Part shown: in pieces, positions 18,178-28,116 of the stretch
How positions within the stretch are numbered: the stretch's first letter is position 1
Layout of the letters: every line of letters starts with the position of its first letter
Assembly: GCF_009428905.1 (NCBI RefSeq)
Contig: NZ_WHYR01000009.1
Coordinates: forward strand, 1 to 64,000
Origin: Desulfofundulus thermobenzoicus
GTDB lineage: Bacteria > Bacillota > Desulfotomaculia > Desulfotomaculales > Desulfovirgulaceae
Length of the DNA stretch: 64,000 bases
Direction: 5' to 3'
Made by a program: the position numbers and the translations under genes
The notes under the pieces: model-generated
Databases searched by the model: none
Told to the model about the DNA's origin: nothing
What the model saw: only the letters and a program-made list of their open reading frames with translations

Positions 18178-18383
18178 CCTTCGGGTTCCCCCTCACCGGG
18201 GGTAACCGGCCTTTCCGGCGCGGCCGGGCCGCCCTTCCCCGGCGTTATGCGGGCCGGGGCGGTTTGACGGTCGTTCCCACGGCGCCCGCTGCCGGGGGAA
18301 GGGTTAGGTGCTCCGGACTGCCAGGTTATGAGCATGACGGTGGCAAACAGGGCCAGAGATACCAGCAAAAGGAGGTAAACCAT
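18072..18383 (-). CDS. Candidate small membrane protein with Pro/Gly-rich tail
   Basis: 103 codons from ATG at 18383 (GGAAGGGAA upstream). The first 20 residues form a membrane helix (MVYLLLLVSLALFATVMLIT); the rest is Pro/Gly/Arg-rich and may be disordered. It overlaps a forward candidate on the other strand. No family recognised. Confidence 0.35.
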   Translation of the reverse strand: MVYLLLLVSLALFATVMLITWQSGAPNPSPGSGRRGNDRQTAPARITPGKGGPAAPERPVTPGEGEPEGYNPPFPGITIALIIPPTAPPAEKGWFPGPFRRRL

Positions 18384-18559
18384 AGATCCATTCCCTTCCA
18401 GTGGTTTACCTCCAGTATGACCGTTCAGCCATCTGTTTATTCGTGAATAATCAACCACGTAAATGCGCCACAAAACTGTTCTGTTTAAAAAGGAGCAGGG
18501 CGGCGGCCGCGGCTATCCCGTAAACGTACCTTCCGGTTGCAGTACGGTGTTTTCCCTTT

Positions 18560-19795
18560 CTAGGCGCTGGCCACGCAGTCCTCCTCCCCGGACAGGCCGA
18601 ACTGGCGGTGCAGCGCCCGCACCGCCCGGGCGGTTTCGTGGGCTTTGATGATGCAGGAAACCTTGATTTCCGAGGTGGAGATCATCTCCAGGTTGATGTT
18701 TTCCCGGGCCAGGGCTTCGAACATCATGGCCGCCACGCCGGGGTTGGTCACCATGCCCGCCCCCACAATGGATACCTTGGCCACGTTTTCGTCGTAGGTG
18801 TAGCCGGCTATGCCCACCCGGTCCTTGATCTTCTCCACCACGGCCAGGGCCTTTTTCAAATCGCTCTGGGAAACGGTGAAGGAAATGTCGTTTATCCCGT
18901 CCCGCATGGCGCTCTGGATGATCATATCCACGTTTATATTTTCGTCGGCCAGGGCCCGGAAAATGCGCCAGGCGATGCCGGGCCGGTCGGGTACGTCGAA
19001 AAGGCCGATTTTGGCCACGTTCAGGTCATGGGCCACGCCCGTGACCACCATTGCTTTTTCCATGTTGCCGACCTCCTTGACTATGGTGCCCAGATTATGG
19101 TTGAAACTGCTGCGCACATGTATGGGTATGCCGTGGATTTTGGCGCATTCCACCGACCGGTAATGGAGTACCCCCGCGCCCAGGTGGGCCAGTTCCAGCA
19201 TTTCATCGTAGGAGATTACCGGAAGCTTGCGGGCGTCGGGCACCAGCCGCGGATCGGCGGTAAAGACGCCGTCCACGTCCGTGTAGATTTCACACAGGTC
19301 GGCTTTCAGCGCCGCCGCCAGGGCCACGGCGGTGGTGTCGGAGCCGCCCCGTCCCAGGGTGGTGATGTCGTTGGCCTTGTTTATCCCCTGGAAGCCGGCC
19401 ACCACCACAATTTTGCCCGCAGCCAGTTCGGCGTTGATGCGGTCCGTTTTAATTTCCAGAATGCGGGCTTTGGTGTGCACGTTATCGGTGAGGATGCCCA
19501 CCTGGGGCCCGGTGAGGGAAATGACCTGCTCACCCAGATTGTTGATGGCCATGGCCAGCAGGGCAATGGACACCTGCTCGCCGGTGGACAGGAGCATGTC
19601 CATTTCCCGCTCGGGCGGATTATCCGTAATTTTATGCACCAGGTTAATCAGTTCGTCGGTGGTGTCGCCCATGGCCGAGACCACCACCACCACCCGGTGT
19701 CCCTGCCGGTGCACCTCCACCACCCGCTGGGCCACCCGCCGGATGCGCTCCGGTGTGGCCACCGATGTTCCGCCGTATTTCTGCACTACCAGCAA
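18560..19795 (-). CDS. lysC: Aspartate kinase
   Basis: 411 residues. The amino-acid kinase domain starts [21 protein letters not shown], with [30 protein letters not shown] and [17 protein letters not shown]. Two ACT domains follow from about residue 265 ([27 protein letters not shown] and [25 protein letters not shown]), the site of feedback by Lys and/or Thr. It phosphorylates aspartate, the first step to Lys, Met and Thr. TTG start behind GGAGGAG. It follows thrB and hom in the same direction. Confidence 0.96.
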   Translation of the reverse strand: MLVVQKYGGTSVATPERIRRVAQRVVEVHRQGHRVVVVVSAMGDTTDELINLVHKITDNPPEREMDMLLSTGEQVSIALLAMAINNLGEQVISLTGPQVGILTDNVHTKARILEIKTDRINAELAAGKIVVVAGFQGINKANDITTLGRGGSDTTAVALAAALKADLCEIYTDVDGVFTADPRLVPDARKLPVISYDEMLELAHLGAGVLHYRSVECAKIHGIPIHVRSSFNHNLGTIVKEVGNMEKAMVVTGVAHDLNVAKIGLFDVPDRPGIAWRIFRALADENINVDMIIQSAMRDGINDISFTVSQSDLKKALAVVEKIKDRVGIAGYTYDENVAKVSIVGAGMVTNPGVAAMMFEALARENINLEMISTSEIKVSCIIKAHETARAVRALHRQFGLSGEEDCVASA

Positions 19796-19871
19796 CTAAG
19801 ATCTCCTCCAGTGAAAAAGTTTGGTGTAACGTCCAGGATAATTATCACCCAACCCGCGAAGAAAAACAACC

Positions 19872-20777
19872 TTACCTTTTTACTTCCAGGGCGCGGGCGC
19901 CCACCGGGCTGGGCTCCAGGACCAGCGCCCGGGCCTTGATGCCGCTTTCCAGGAAGGTGTCCTTCATCACCCGGGCGATCAGCTCCAGGTTGCTGTCGGC
20001 AAAGGCGATCAGGGTGGGCCCGGCACCGCTCAAGCAAACCCCCCGGGCGCCGGCCAGGCGGGCCGCCGCCAGCACCTTTTTCATCCCCGGCACCAGGGTG
20101 GAGCGGTAGGGCTGGTGGAGGCGGTCCTCCATGGCCGTGGATAAAAACTCCAGCCGGCCCTGCTGCAGGGCGGCCACCAGCAGGGCCACCCGCCCCAGAT
20201 TGAAAACGGCGTCGGCCATGCTCACCTGCTGGGGCAGCACTTCCCGGGCCGAGCGGGTGGAAAGGGGAAAATCGGGTATGGCCACGGCCACCTTCAGGCC
20301 GGGGGGCGGATCTATCTTCAGGTAGCGGACCTCCCCTTCCACCAGGGTGGAGATGATAATGCCCCCCAGCATGGCCGGGGCCACGTTGTCCGGGTGACCT
20401 TCCACGGCCGCGGCCAGGGACAGAAGCTCCCGGTGGGAGAGCCGGCTGCCGGCCAGGATGTTGGCGGCAATCAGCCCGCCCACAATGGCCGATGCGCTGC
20501 TGCCCAGGCCCCGGGCTACGGGGATGTTGTTGATCAAACGGATGCGCAGGCCGCCGGGGTCGCAGTTCACCTGTTTGAACAGGCGCAGGGCCGCCCGGTA
20601 GACCACGTTGCTTTCATCCCGGGCGATGTCAAAAGCGCCCTCCCCGTGCACTTCAATGGACAGGCCGGCGCCGGTGCGCACCATTTCCACGGTGTTATAT
20701 AATTTGAGGGCCATGCCCAGACAATCGAAGCCCGGTCCCATGTTGGCCGTGGTGGCCGGAACCTGCACGCGGACCAT
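19872..20777 (-). CDS. thrB: Homoserine kinase
   Basis: 301 residues of the GHMP kinase fold: MVRVQVPATTANMGPGFDCLGMAL at the start, the ATP loop PVARGLGSSASAIVGGLIAAN near residue 85, and LSGAGPTLIAF near the end. It phosphorylates homoserine on the way to threonine. I chose ATG 20777 with GGGGGG upstream; an alternative ATG at 20804 that overlaps the hom stop also has a usable GGAAGG, which would add nine residues. Confidence 0.95.
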   Translation of the reverse strand: MVRVQVPATTANMGPGFDCLGMALKLYNTVEMVRTGAGLSIEVHGEGAFDIARDESNVVYRAALRLFKQVNCDPGGLRIRLINNIPVARGLGSSASAIVGGLIAANILAGSRLSHRELLSLAAAVEGHPDNVAPAMLGGIIISTLVEGEVRYLKIDPPPGLKVAVAIPDFPLSTRSAREVLPQQVSMADAVFNLGRVALLVAALQQGRLEFLSTAMEDRLHQPYRSTLVPGMKKVLAAARLAGARGVCLSGAGPTLIAFADSNLELIARVMKDTFLESGIKARALVLEPSPVGARALEVKR

Positions 20778-20803
20778 CTTTAAAACCCCCCGTGGCTCAA
20801 CCA

Positions 20804-22093
20804 TCAATTGCCTTCCACCCGGATGCAGTTGGAAATCTCGTTCACCGCCGATAACCTTTCCACCAGGCGCAGGGCGTCCTGGAGGTTTTGTTCCCGCACC
20901 CGGTGGGTGACCAGGACGATCTCGGCCTTTTCCCCGTCGGTATGTTTTTGCAGCACCGAGGCCAGGCTCACTTCCTTGTCCCCAAAGGCGTAGGCAATGG
21001 AGGCCAGTACCCCCGGCCGGTCGGCCACCTGCAGGCGCAGGTAATACATGCTTTCCAACCGGCCCATGGGTTTGACGGGCTTCTGCTCGTAACAGGTGCA
21101 GCCCACAATGCCCGGCACCTTATGCAGGATGTTCCGGGCCGCGTCCATCACGTCGGCCGCCACGGCGCTGCCCGTGGGCATCTCCCCGGCGCCCCGGCCG
21201 TAGAACATGGTTTCACCCACGGCGTCTCCCCGCACGAAGATGGCGTTGAAAACATCGTTCACCGCGGCCAGGGGGTGGCTTTTGGGTACCATGGTGGGGT
21301 GTACCCGCACTTCAATGCCTTCCGGCGTCTCCCTGGCGATGCCCAGAAGCTTGATCACATAATTTAATTCCCCGGCGTAGGCAATGTCCCGGGCGGTGAT
21401 GCGGCTGATCCCTTCCACGTAAACGTCATTGATGGTGATGCGGGAGTTGAAGGCGATGGAAGCCAGTATGGCCAGCTTGCGGGCGGCGTCCAGCCCCTCG
21501 ATGTCGGCCGAAGGGTCGGCCTCGGCATAGCCCCGGGCCTGGGCCTCCTGCAGCACCTGGTGGAAGTCGGCCCCCTCCAGGGTCATTCTGGTGAGCATAA
21601 AATTGGTTGTTCCATTGATAATGCCCATGATTTCCTGAATGCGGTTGGCCGCCAGGCACTGCTTCAATGGCCGGATGATGGGAATGCCCCCGGCCACGCT
21701 CCCTTCGAAAAGCAGGTCGGCGCCGCTGGCTTCGGCGGCGGCAAAGAGTTCCCGGCCGTGCAGGGCGATCATGTCCTTGTTGGCGGTGACCAGGCTTTTG
21801 CCCCGTTCCAGGGCGGCCAGGGCGTAATCCAGGGCCGGGTGGATACCCCCCATCACTTCCACGATAATGGCTATATCCGGGTCTTCCAGTATGGCGGAGA
21901 AGTCGCCGGTCAGCAGTGACCGGTCTACCTCCAGACCCCGGTCCTTATGGGGATCCCGGACCAGTATGCGGGCAATGATCAGGGGGGCGCCCACCTTGTG
22001 GGCGATATTTTCGGCGTTGTCCGTGAGAATGCGGTAGACCCCGCGCCCCACCGTGCCCAGGCCCAGGAGGGCTATTTTTACAGGTGAGTGCAA
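20804..22093 (-). CDS. hom: Homoserine dehydrogenase
   Basis: 429 residues. NAD(P)-binding start KIALLGLGTVGRGVYRIL, catalytic-domain blocks VTANKDMIALHGRELF, EGSVAGGIPIIRPLKQCLAANRI, GIINGTTNFMLTRM and EADPSADIEGLDAARKLAILA, and a C-terminal ACT domain (LQVADRPGVLASIAYAFGDKEVSL) for threonine feedback. It reduces aspartate semialdehyde to homoserine. TTG start behind GGGGAGAGG. With thrB and lysC it forms a threonine-branch operon. Confidence 0.96.
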   Translation of the reverse strand: MHSPVKIALLGLGTVGRGVYRILTDNAENIAHKVGAPLIIARILVRDPHKDRGLEVDRSLLTGDFSAILEDPDIAIIVEVMGGIHPALDYALAALERGKSLVTANKDMIALHGRELFAAAEASGADLLFEGSVAGGIPIIRPLKQCLAANRIQEIMGIINGTTNFMLTRMTLEGADFHQVLQEAQARGYAEADPSADIEGLDAARKLAILASIAFNSRITINDVYVEGISRITARDIAYAGELNYVIKLLGIARETPEGIEVRVHPTMVPKSHPLAAVNDVFNAIFVRGDAVGETMFYGRGAGEMPTGSAVAADVMDAARNILHKVPGIVGCTCYEQKPVKPMGRLESMYYLRLQVADRPGVLASIAYAFGDKEVSLASVLQKHTDGEKAEIVLVTHRVREQNLQDALRLVERLSAVNEISNCIRVEGN

Positions 22094-22164
22094 AATCCTC
22101 TCCCCTTCCTGCGGTGAATCAAGACATCATGAATATTTTATCATCCCTGGTCAATCCGGGCAAA

Positions 22165-22188
22165 CAAAAAACCGGTCTTTGACCGGTT
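22165..22188 (-). terminator. Terminator overlapping the spoIVA stop codon
   Basis: Stem AACCGGTC/GACCGGTT with a three-base loop, then TTTTTTG right to left. It separates spoIVA from hom. Confidence 0.9.
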
Positions 22189-23665
22189 AAATAATGATGC
22201 AGATCAGTCCGCCGCTTCCGTCGTTGACAATACGCTGCAGCGTTTCCTGGAGCTTTACCTGGGCGTTTTCGGGCATGCGGTAAAGTTTGTTTTGAATTCC
22301 CTCCCGGACCAGGTCGTGGACCGATTTGCCGAAGATTTCCGACTGCCAGATTTTTTGCGGGTTGGATTCAAATTCGTTGAGCATATAACGGACCAGTTCT
22401 TCGCATTGCCTTTCGGTGCCGATGATGGGCGTGATTTCCGTGGCGATATCGGCCTTGATCATGTGGATGGAGGGGGCCGTGGCCTTCAGCTTCACGCCGA
22501 AATGGCTGCCCTGGCGGATGAGCTGCGGCTCCTCCAGGACCATCTCATCCAGGGTGGGGGTGACCACCCCATAGCCGCTTTCCCGTACCTCGGCCAGGGC
22601 CCGGGCCACCTTGTCGTATTCCCGCTTGGCCACGGCCAGTTCCTTTACCAGGCGGAAGAGGTCGTGGTCGCCTTCGATGGGCAGGCCCGATTCTTCACTG
22701 AGCACCCGGTAGTACAGCTCCTGGGGGGAGGTTATTTCAATGGCCGCCACCCCGGTGCCCATATCCATCCTGGTCAGGTTGACCGACTGGATAAAATCGT
22801 AGTCAGCCAGGTTTTCCACCGCCCCGTGCACGTCCCGCAGGCGGCGCACATTCTGGATGGTTTCCCGTACCGTATTTTCAAACTGCTGCCGCAGCCAGTG
22901 CCTGCTTTCCAGTTCCTCCACCCACAGGGGCAGGGCAATGTTCACTTCGTTCACCGGGAATTCCATGAGTACCGTTTCCAGGATGAACAGGGCGTCCTGC
23001 TGGCTCAGCTGCAGGCAGTCCACAGGCAGGACGGGCACGTCGTATTTGTCGGCCAGTTCCCCGGCCAGGGCCAGGGTTTCCTGGTCCCGGGGATGGGTGC
23101 TGTTCAAAAGGACCAGGAAAGGCCGGTTGATGTCCTTGAATTCGGCAATCACCCGCTCCTCGGCCTCGATGTAGTTTTCCCGGGGGATGTCGGTAATGCT
23201 GCCGTCGGTGGTGACCACAATGCCGATGGTGGAGTGGTCCGAGATAACCTTGCGGGTGCCGATCTCCGCCGCTTCCTGGAAGGGAATGGGTTCTTCGAAC
23301 CAGGGGGTGGTGACCATACGGGGGCCGTCTTCCTCTTCATAGCCCAGGGCACCTTCCACCCGGTAGCCCACACAGTCCACCAGGCGCATTTTAACCTTTA
23401 AGTTGGGGGAAAGGGTGATTTCCACCGCCTCATTGGGCACGAACTTGGGTTCAGTGGTCATGACGGTGCGGCCGGCGCCGCTCTGGGGCAGTTCATCCTT
23501 GGCCCGTTCCCGGTCGTAGGGGTTTTCAATATTGGGGATCATCAAAAGTTCGGCAAAACGTTTGATGAAGGTGGATTTGCCCGTGCGGACGCCGCCGCTC
23601 ACGCCCACGTAAATATCGCCGCCGGTGCGTTCCGCCATATCCCGGAAGATGTCCAGCTTTTCCAT
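22187..23665 (-). CDS. spoIVA: Stage IV sporulation ATPase SpoIVA
   Basis: 492 residues, exactly the usual length. Walker A GVSGGVRTGKSTFIKRF near residue 25 and TEPKFVPNEAVEI, LVDCVGYRVEGALGYEE mark the N-terminal GTPase-like ATPase; the middle and C-terminal domains drive polymerisation, ending LICIII, a hydrophobic tail as in other SpoIVA. It forms the basement layer of the spore coat on the outer forespore membrane. ATG start behind GAGGAGGGAG. Family members are expressed from the mother-cell sigma-E factor. Confidence 0.98.
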   Translation of the reverse strand: MEKLDIFRDMAERTGGDIYVGVSGGVRTGKSTFIKRFAELLMIPNIENPYDRERAKDELPQSGAGRTVMTTEPKFVPNEAVEITLSPNLKVKMRLVDCVGYRVEGALGYEEEDGPRMVTTPWFEEPIPFQEAAEIGTRKVISDHSTIGIVVTTDGSITDIPRENYIEAEERVIAEFKDINRPFLVLLNSTHPRDQETLALAGELADKYDVPVLPVDCLQLSQQDALFILETVLMEFPVNEVNIALPLWVEELESRHWLRQQFENTVRETIQNVRRLRDVHGAVENLADYDFIQSVNLTRMDMGTGVAAIEITSPQELYYRVLSEESGLPIEGDHDLFRLVKELAVAKREYDKVARALAEVRESGYGVVTPTLDEMVLEEPQLIRQGSHFGVKLKATAPSIHMIKADIATEITPIIGTERQCEELVRYMLNEFESNPQKIWQSEIFGKSVHDLVREGIQNKLYRMPENAQVKLQETLQRIVNDGSGGLICIII

Positions 23666-23977
23666 GAACGTGCTCCCTCCTCAAATCAAATTTTCTTCCG
23701 TTGCCCGTTTATATAAAAGTTGTACAACGTGATCGCATCCCCCCCTGGTCAAGGCAGGGTCTATTTTTTTCCAGTGGCATACATTAACAATATATATATA
23801 TTTCCTGCGGGATGGAATATGACCGGGGAAATTTTTTTGTTTCGCCGGTTTCGCCGGACCCCCGGGTGCCGGGTTTTGATTTTTTTGGAGAAAGATTTCC
23901 CACTGCCGGCAGGAATCCTTGTCCCGGTGTCGAACAATCTTATTGACCCGAATAAGTTGTCGGAAGGAGAGTGATGA
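23666..23977. other. Divergent promoter region of spoIVA and LysM-NlpC gene
   Basis: 312 bp, AT-rich in the middle, without a gene. It must carry promoters for both divergent genes; possible sigma-E elements are listed separately. Confidence 0.5.
23793..23823 (-). promoter_or_regulatory. Possible sigma-E promoter for spoIVA
   Basis: Reading right to left, GTCATATT (23816-23823) equals the sigma-E -35 consensus as I know it, followed after 15 bases by TATATATA, an incomplete match to CATACA-T. spoIVA is sigma-E dependent in known species, which supports the guess. On the forward strand CATACATT at 23778-23785 matches a sigma-E -10 for the divergent gene but lacks a good -35. Confidence 0.35.
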
Positions 23978-24772
23978 ATGAAAGGGTCGGAGAAGAGTGC
24001 GCGTGCACACAAAATCCACCGGTGGCCCGTTCCGGCAGTGGTCTTTTTGTTTTTCCTTTCCCTGCCGGCCTTTGCCTGGGCTGCCGGTAACCATGGGATT
24101 GTCACCGGTACCGGTTGCGCTGTCAGCCAGTCCCGGGATGCCACCGCCCCGGCAAAAGCGGTTTTGGTGGCTGCCCGGGACACCGCGGCCGGTGGAGTTG
24201 AGTATACGGTTTGTCCGGGGGATACTTTATACAGAATAGGGCTGCGTTACGGGGTGAGCTACGAGGCCATCATGGAAGCCAACGGGCTGACCTCCACCCT
24301 GATTTATCCCGGCCAGGTCCTGTCCATCCCCGCCAAAGGTGAGGGGGCGCCCGCCCGACCGGCGCCGCAGGAACAGGAGGTATCCCGGGCCGGGGGAACC
24401 GATGAGCGGGGCATACTGGCCAAGGCCGCTTCCCTGCTGGGCAAGCCCTATGCCTATGGCGCCAGCGGACCTTCTTCCTTTGATTGTTCCGGTTTCACCG
24501 CCTATGTGTTCCGGCAGGCCGCCGGCATCAACCTGCCCCACAACGCCGCCGCCCAGGCGGAACTGGGCCGTCCGGTGAGCCGGGACCAGTTGTCCCCGGG
24601 AGACCTGGTATTCTTCGGCTATTACGGCAGCAGAGGAATCGGTCATGTAGGTATTTATGTGGGAGAAGGCCGCTTTATTCATGCTTCCACCAACAGGGGG
24701 GTAACCTATTCCTCCCTGAGCGATACCTATTACGCGAACAACTATAAAGGAGCCCGCCGGATTATCCGTTAG
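23978..24772 (+). CDS. LysM and NlpC/P60 cell-wall hydrolase
   Basis: 264 residues. A signal peptide (VVFLFFLSLPAFAWA) precedes one LysM domain at about residue 70 (YTVCPGDTLYRIGLRYGVSYEAI...LIYPGQVLSIP) and an NlpC/P60 domain at about 143-264 with catalytic Cys in SSFDCSGFTAYVF, His in IGHVGIYVGEGRFIHA. Such enzymes are D,L-endopeptidases that cut peptidoglycan stem peptides. GGAAGGAG lies upstream. Its position opposite spoIVA suggests, but does not prove, a sporulation role. Confidence 0.93.
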   Translation: MKGSEKSARAHKIHRWPVPAVVFLFFLSLPAFAWAAGNHGIVTGTGCAVSQSRDATAPAKAVLVAARDTAAGGVEYTVCPGDTLYRIGLRYGVSYEAIMEANGLTSTLIYPGQVLSIPAKGEGAPARPAPQEQEVSRAGGTDERGILAKAASLLGKPYAYGASGPSSFDCSGFTAYVFRQAAGINLPHNAAAQAELGRPVSRDQLSPGDLVFFGYYGSRGIGHVGIYVGEGRFIHASTNRGVTYSSLSDTYYANNYKGARRIIR

Positions 24773-24778
24773 TTTGTT

Positions 24779-24800
24779 AAAAAACCCCGCTTAAGCGGGG
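24779..24800 (-). terminator. Terminator of the gpsA transcript
   Basis: Palindrome CCCCGCTTAAGCGGGG followed, right to left, by six T. It ends right-to-left transcription downstream of gpsA. Confidence 0.85.
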
Positions 24801-24821
24801 AGTAACAGGTGGTTCAAACTC

Positions 24822-24848
24822 AAACAGCCCGGCAGGGCTGTTTGTTTT
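24822..24848 (+). terminator. Terminator of the LysM-NlpC gene
   Basis: Stem AAACAGCCC/GGGCTGTTT with loop GGCA, followed by GTTTTAT on the forward strand. Lies between convergent genes. Confidence 0.85.
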
Positions 24849-24857
24849 ATAAGGGGT

Positions 24858-25916
24858 TTATCCCGGCCGGGGGCCGGTCTGCCAGCGCACCAGGGCGGCG
24901 GCCATGGCCACCTCCTCCATTTCGTGGCGGCGGCCCCGGGTCATCAAATTGGTCACTGCCGCCCTGGGGGACAGCCCTTCAAAGAGCACCCGGTATATCT
25001 GCTCGGTGATGGGCATTTCCACCCGGTATCTGGCGGCCAGGCGGTAGGCGGCGCGGGTGGTGCGCACCCCTTCCACCACCATGTGCACGCTGGCCACCGC
25101 CTCGGCCAGGCTCTTCCCCCGGCCGATTTCCATCCCCGCCCGGCGGTTGCGGCTGTGCATGCTGGTGCAGGTGACGATTAAATCCCCCACCCCGGCCAGG
25201 CCGGCGAAGGTCAGGGGGTTGGCCCCCAGGGCCATGCCCAGGCGGGTAATTTCCGCCAGCCCCCGGGTCATCAGGGCCGCCCTGGTGTTATCCCCGAAGC
25301 CCAGACCATCGGCAATGCCCGTGCCCAGGGCGATGATATTTTTCAAAGCCCCTCCCAGTTCCACCCCGGTCACATCGGGATTGGTATAAACCCGGAAGCT
25401 GGGGGTCATAAACAGCTCCTGGGCCCTGCCGGTGGTTTGCGGGTCCCGACCGGCCACCACCACGGCTGTGGGCAACCCCCGGCCCACTTCCTCCGCATGA
25501 CTGGGGCCGGAAAGGACCACATAACGGCCCGCATTATCCTCCCCGGCCTCTCCGGTAAAAACCCGGGACAGGGGCTGCAGGGTGTCTTCCTCGATACCCT
25601 TGGCGGCGTTGATAACCATCACCCCGGGGGGCAGGAGGGGCAGCGCCTGGCGCAAAACCGGGCGGAAGGCATGGGAAGGGACACCGCAGACCACCGCTCC
25701 GGCCCTTTCCAGCACCCGGGGGAGATCCACGGTTACCTGTATTTCCGGCGGCACGGCCACCCCGGGCAGGTAACGGCCGTTTTCCCCCGCTTCCCTTATC
25801 TGCCGGGCCAGGTCTTCCCGGCGGGACCACATGCTCACCTGCATTCCCTTCCCCGCCAGGAGTACGGCCAGGGCCGTGGCCCAGCTGCCGGCCCCTAAAA
25901 TGGCCACCTTGTCCAC
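24858..25916 (-). CDS. gpsA: NAD(P)-dependent glycerol-3-phosphate dehydrogenase
   Basis: 352 residues. Rossmann start [22 protein letters not shown], then [64 protein letters not shown] (catalytic Lys) and [14 protein letters not shown]. It reduces dihydroxyacetone phosphate to sn-glycerol-3-phosphate for phospholipids, upstream of PlsY, whose gene is next to it. GTG start behind GGGAAG. Confidence 0.96.
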   Translation of the reverse strand: MDKVAILGAGSWATALAVLLAGKGMQVSMWSRREDLARQIREAGENGRYLPGVAVPPEIQVTVDLPRVLERAGAVVCGVPSHAFRPVLRQALPLLPPGVMVINAAKGIEEDTLQPLSRVFTGEAGEDNAGRYVVLSGPSHAEEVGRGLPTAVVVAGRDPQTTGRAQELFMTPSFRVYTNPDVTGVELGGALKNIIALGTGIADGLGFGDNTRAALMTRGLAEITRLGMALGANPLTFAGLAGVGDLIVTCTSMHSRNRRAGMEIGRGKSLAEAVASVHMVVEGVRTTRAAYRLAARYRVEMPITEQIYRVLFEGLSPRAAVTNLMTRGRRHEMEEVAMAAALVRWQTGPRPG

Positions 25917-25929
25917 AAAACTTCCCTTC

Positions 25930-26032
25930 CCTTCTAAAAAGGGGACACGCTACTTTTTTTACGGTGTCCTCCCCTTTTTTTCTAAAATGTAAAATAAGGG
26001 CTGTCCTCTTTTGCTCCTGTCCCCTTTTTAAC
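25930..26032. repeat. Tandem palindromic repeats, AAAAGGGGAC type
   Basis: Two adjacent palindromic units, both with GGGGAC or GTCCCC flanked by A or T runs (AAAAAGGGGACA... and ...TGTCCCCTTTTT). Same family as at 6.34 and 29.72 kb. It overlaps the plsY stop. Confidence 0.6.
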
Positions 26033-26600
26033 CTATTTTGGGTTCGGTGCCTTCCAGCAGCCTTTTTATATTGGACCGGTGTTTGTAGACGGCGATCAGG
26101 GCGACCAGGACGCCAAAGGCCACGTACGGGGCCGGCTGGTGCAGCATAAACATCCACAGGGGCACCGACAGGGCGGCCACCATGGAACCCAGGGAGACGT
26201 AGCGAAAAAGGGCCACCACCACCAGCCACAGGCCCAGGGCAAAGAGGGCGGCCAGCGGTGCCAGGACCAGGAATACTCCCAGGCCGGTGGCGATGATCTT
26301 TCCTCCCTTAAAGCCCAGGAACACCGGCCAGCTGTGCCCGGCCAGGGCGGCCAGGGCGGTGGCCAGTTCCAGGCCGTGCCCGCCAAAGTGACGGCCCAGC
26401 CAGACGGCCAGGGCCCCTTTCCCGGCGTCGCCCAAAAGGGCCACGGCTCCGTAAACCGGACCCAGGGTGCGCCAGACGTTGGTGGCCCCGATGTTACCGC
26501 TGCCGTGCTGCCGGATGTCCACCCCCCGGGCACGGCCCAGGAGATAGCCTGCGGGAATTGAGCCAATCAGATAGCTGGCCACCACGATCCAAAAGGCCAT
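26028..26600 (-). CDS. plsY: Glycerol-3-phosphate acyltransferase PlsY
   Basis: 190 residues, five or more membrane helices, with the PlsY motifs YLIGSIPAGYLLGRARGVDIRQHGSGNIGATNVWRTLG, GHSWPVFLGFKGGKIIATGLGV and a final KHRSNIKRLLEGTEPKIG. It transfers acyl groups from acyl-phosphate to glycerol-3-phosphate, the first step of phosphatidic acid synthesis, using the product of the neighbouring gpsA. ATG start behind GGGGGGACGGGG. Confidence 0.96.
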   Translation of the reverse strand: MAFWIVVASYLIGSIPAGYLLGRARGVDIRQHGSGNIGATNVWRTLGPVYGAVALLGDAGKGALAVWLGRHFGGHGLELATALAALAGHSWPVFLGFKGGKIIATGLGVFLVLAPLAALFALGLWLVVVALFRYVSLGSMVAALSVPLWMFMLHQPAPYVAFGVLVALIAVYKHRSNIKRLLEGTEPKIG

Positions 26601-26615
26601 TTCCCCGTCCCCCCT

Positions 26616-27935
26616 TTACTGCCGCTCCCGGCGGCGCAGTATGAAACGGATGGGTGTGCCTTCAAAGCCATAAGCCTCCCGCAGTTGATTTTCCAGGTAG
26701 CGCAGGTAGGAAAAGTGCACCAGTTCCGGATCGTTGACAAACAGGACAAAGGTGGGCGGCTTAACCCCTCCCTGGGTGGCGTAAAGGATTTTCAACCGCC
26801 GGTTTTTGTTTGCCGGTGGCGGGTTGTGCATAACGGCCTCCCGGATCAGGGCGTTGAGGTCGGCGGTGTTCACCCGCAGGCATTGCTGTTCGGCCACCAG
26901 ATTCACCAGTTCCATCACCCGGGGCAGGCGCCTTCCGGTCAGGGCGGAGATAAAGACCACCGGGGCGTAGGTCATGAAGGCCAGTTCCCGGCGGATCGCT
27001 TCGGTAAAGCGGGCCGCGGTGCGGTCGTCCTTTTCCACCAGGTCCCACTTGTTCACCACCAGCACGCTGGCCTTGCCCTGTTCATGGGCGTAGCCGGCGA
27101 TGCGCTTGTCCTGGTCGGTGACCCCTTCCACGGCGTCCAGCACCACCAGGGCCACTTGGCAGCGGTCCACGGCCTTAAAGGAGCGGATGACGCTGTATTT
27201 TTCCGTGGGCAGGTCGATGCGGCTTTTGCGCCGGATGCCGGCGGTGTCCACCAGCAGGTAACGGCGGCCGTTCAGGGTAAAGTATGTATCAATGGCGTCC
27301 CGGGTGGTGCCGGGAATTTCACTGACGATGACCCGTTCCTCGCCCAGCAGGGCGTTGACCAGGGAGGATTTGCCCACGTTGGGGCGGCCGATGACGGCAA
27401 TGCGCAGGGTGTCCGGCTCCTCTTCGTCCTCCGCCGCCGGGGGCAGCACGGCCACCAGGCGGTCCAGCAGGTCGCCGGTGTTCATGCCCTGGGCGGCGGA
27501 AACGGGTATGGGTTCGCCCAGGCCCAGGCGGTAGAATTCCGTCCATTCCCCGGCCCGCTGGAAATTTTCTATCTTGTTCACCACCAGCAGGACCGGTTTT
27601 CGGGTGCGGCGCAAAAGGGCGGCCACTTCCTGGTCGGTAGGGGTCAGTCCCGTGCGCCCGTCCACCAGGAAGAGGACGGCGTCGGCTTCGTCAATGGCCA
27701 GTGCCACCTGCCGGCGCACCCGGCCGGGGATGTCCCCCGCTTCGGCCAGGTCCAGCCCCCCGGTGTCCACCAGGGTGAAGGTGCGGCCGGCCCATTCGGC
27801 GGTCTGGTAGAGGCGATCCCGGGTGACGCCGGGCTGGTCTTCCACGATGGCCACCCGGCCGCCCACTATGCGGTTGAACAGGGTGGACTTGCCCACGTTG
27901 GGGCGGCCCACTATGGCTACTACCGGTTTGGGCAA
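26616..27935 (-). CDS. der: Ribosome-assembly GTPase Der (EngA)
   Basis: 439 residues from TTG at 27935, giving the family-typical start [22 protein letters not shown] lies eleven bases upstream and coincides with the codons of the longer GTG frame. Two tandem GTPase domains (second P-loop [19 protein letters not shown]2-G4 motifs [21 protein letters not shown]) and a C-terminal KH-like domain ([24 protein letters not shown]). Der is needed for 50S subunit maturation. Confidence 0.96.
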   Translation of the reverse strand: MPKPVVAIVGRPNVGKSTLFNRIVGGRVAIVEDQPGVTRDRLYQTAEWAGRTFTLVDTGGLDLAEAGDIPGRVRRQVALAIDEADAVLFLVDGRTGLTPTDQEVAALLRRTRKPVLLVVNKIENFQRAGEWTEFYRLGLGEPIPVSAAQGMNTGDLLDRLVAVLPPAAEDEEEPDTLRIAVIGRPNVGKSSLVNALLGEERVIVSEIPGTTRDAIDTYFTLNGRRYLLVDTAGIRRKSRIDLPTEKYSVIRSFKAVDRCQVALVVLDAVEGVTDQDKRIAGYAHEQGKASVLVVNKWDLVEKDDRTAARFTEAIRRELAFMTYAPVVFISALTGRRLPRVMELVNLVAEQQCLRVNTADLNALIREAVMHNPPPANKNRRLKILYATQGGVKPPTFVLFVNDPELVHFSYLRYLENQLREAYGFEGTPIRFILRRRERQ

Positions 27936-27964
27936 CTGCTTACCAGCCTCCACGTTAATATAAT

Positions 27965-27982
27965 AAAAAACCCCGGCGGGGG
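27965..27982 (-). terminator. Short terminator-like hairpin before der
   Basis: CCCC/GGGG stem with a GGCG loop followed right to left by six T. Short stem, so only moderate support; it would separate the DUF512 gene from der. Confidence 0.5.
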
Positions 27983-28095
27983 AGAAATGTTTTATTTATT
28001 TCAGCCAGCTTAATTTTACCATGTACGCTGGTGAAACCGCAAGGAAAGACTGTTTTGCAACCAATGTTTACCGGGCAGATGAATTAAGTTAATAA

Positions 28096-28116
28096 GGGTG
28101 CCAGGCACCTTTTTAA
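28096..28116. repeat. GGTGCC-GGCACC palindrome
   Basis: GGTGCCAGGCACC followed by a T run, overlapping the DUF512 stop. This palindrome type recurs in many bacterial intergenic regions and may act here as a terminator. Confidence 0.5.

Larger units (their letters stand above)
17750..18559. other. Region between sleB-type gene and aspartate kinase
   Basis: About 810 bp holding only the two mutually overlapping weak candidates above. No RNA gene or clear promoter was seen. Confidence 0.4.

Noticed and set aside
18608-19939. 443-codon forward frame opposite aspartate kinase
   Set aside because: His/Gly-rich shadow frame on the antisense of a clear lysC gene; typical of GC-rich DNA.
22292-23401. 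369-codon forward frame opposite spoIVA
   Set aside because: Antisense shadow with no ribosome site or recognisable domain.
26685-28013. 442-codon forward frame opposite der
   Set aside because: Antisense shadow of der; no family match and biased composition.
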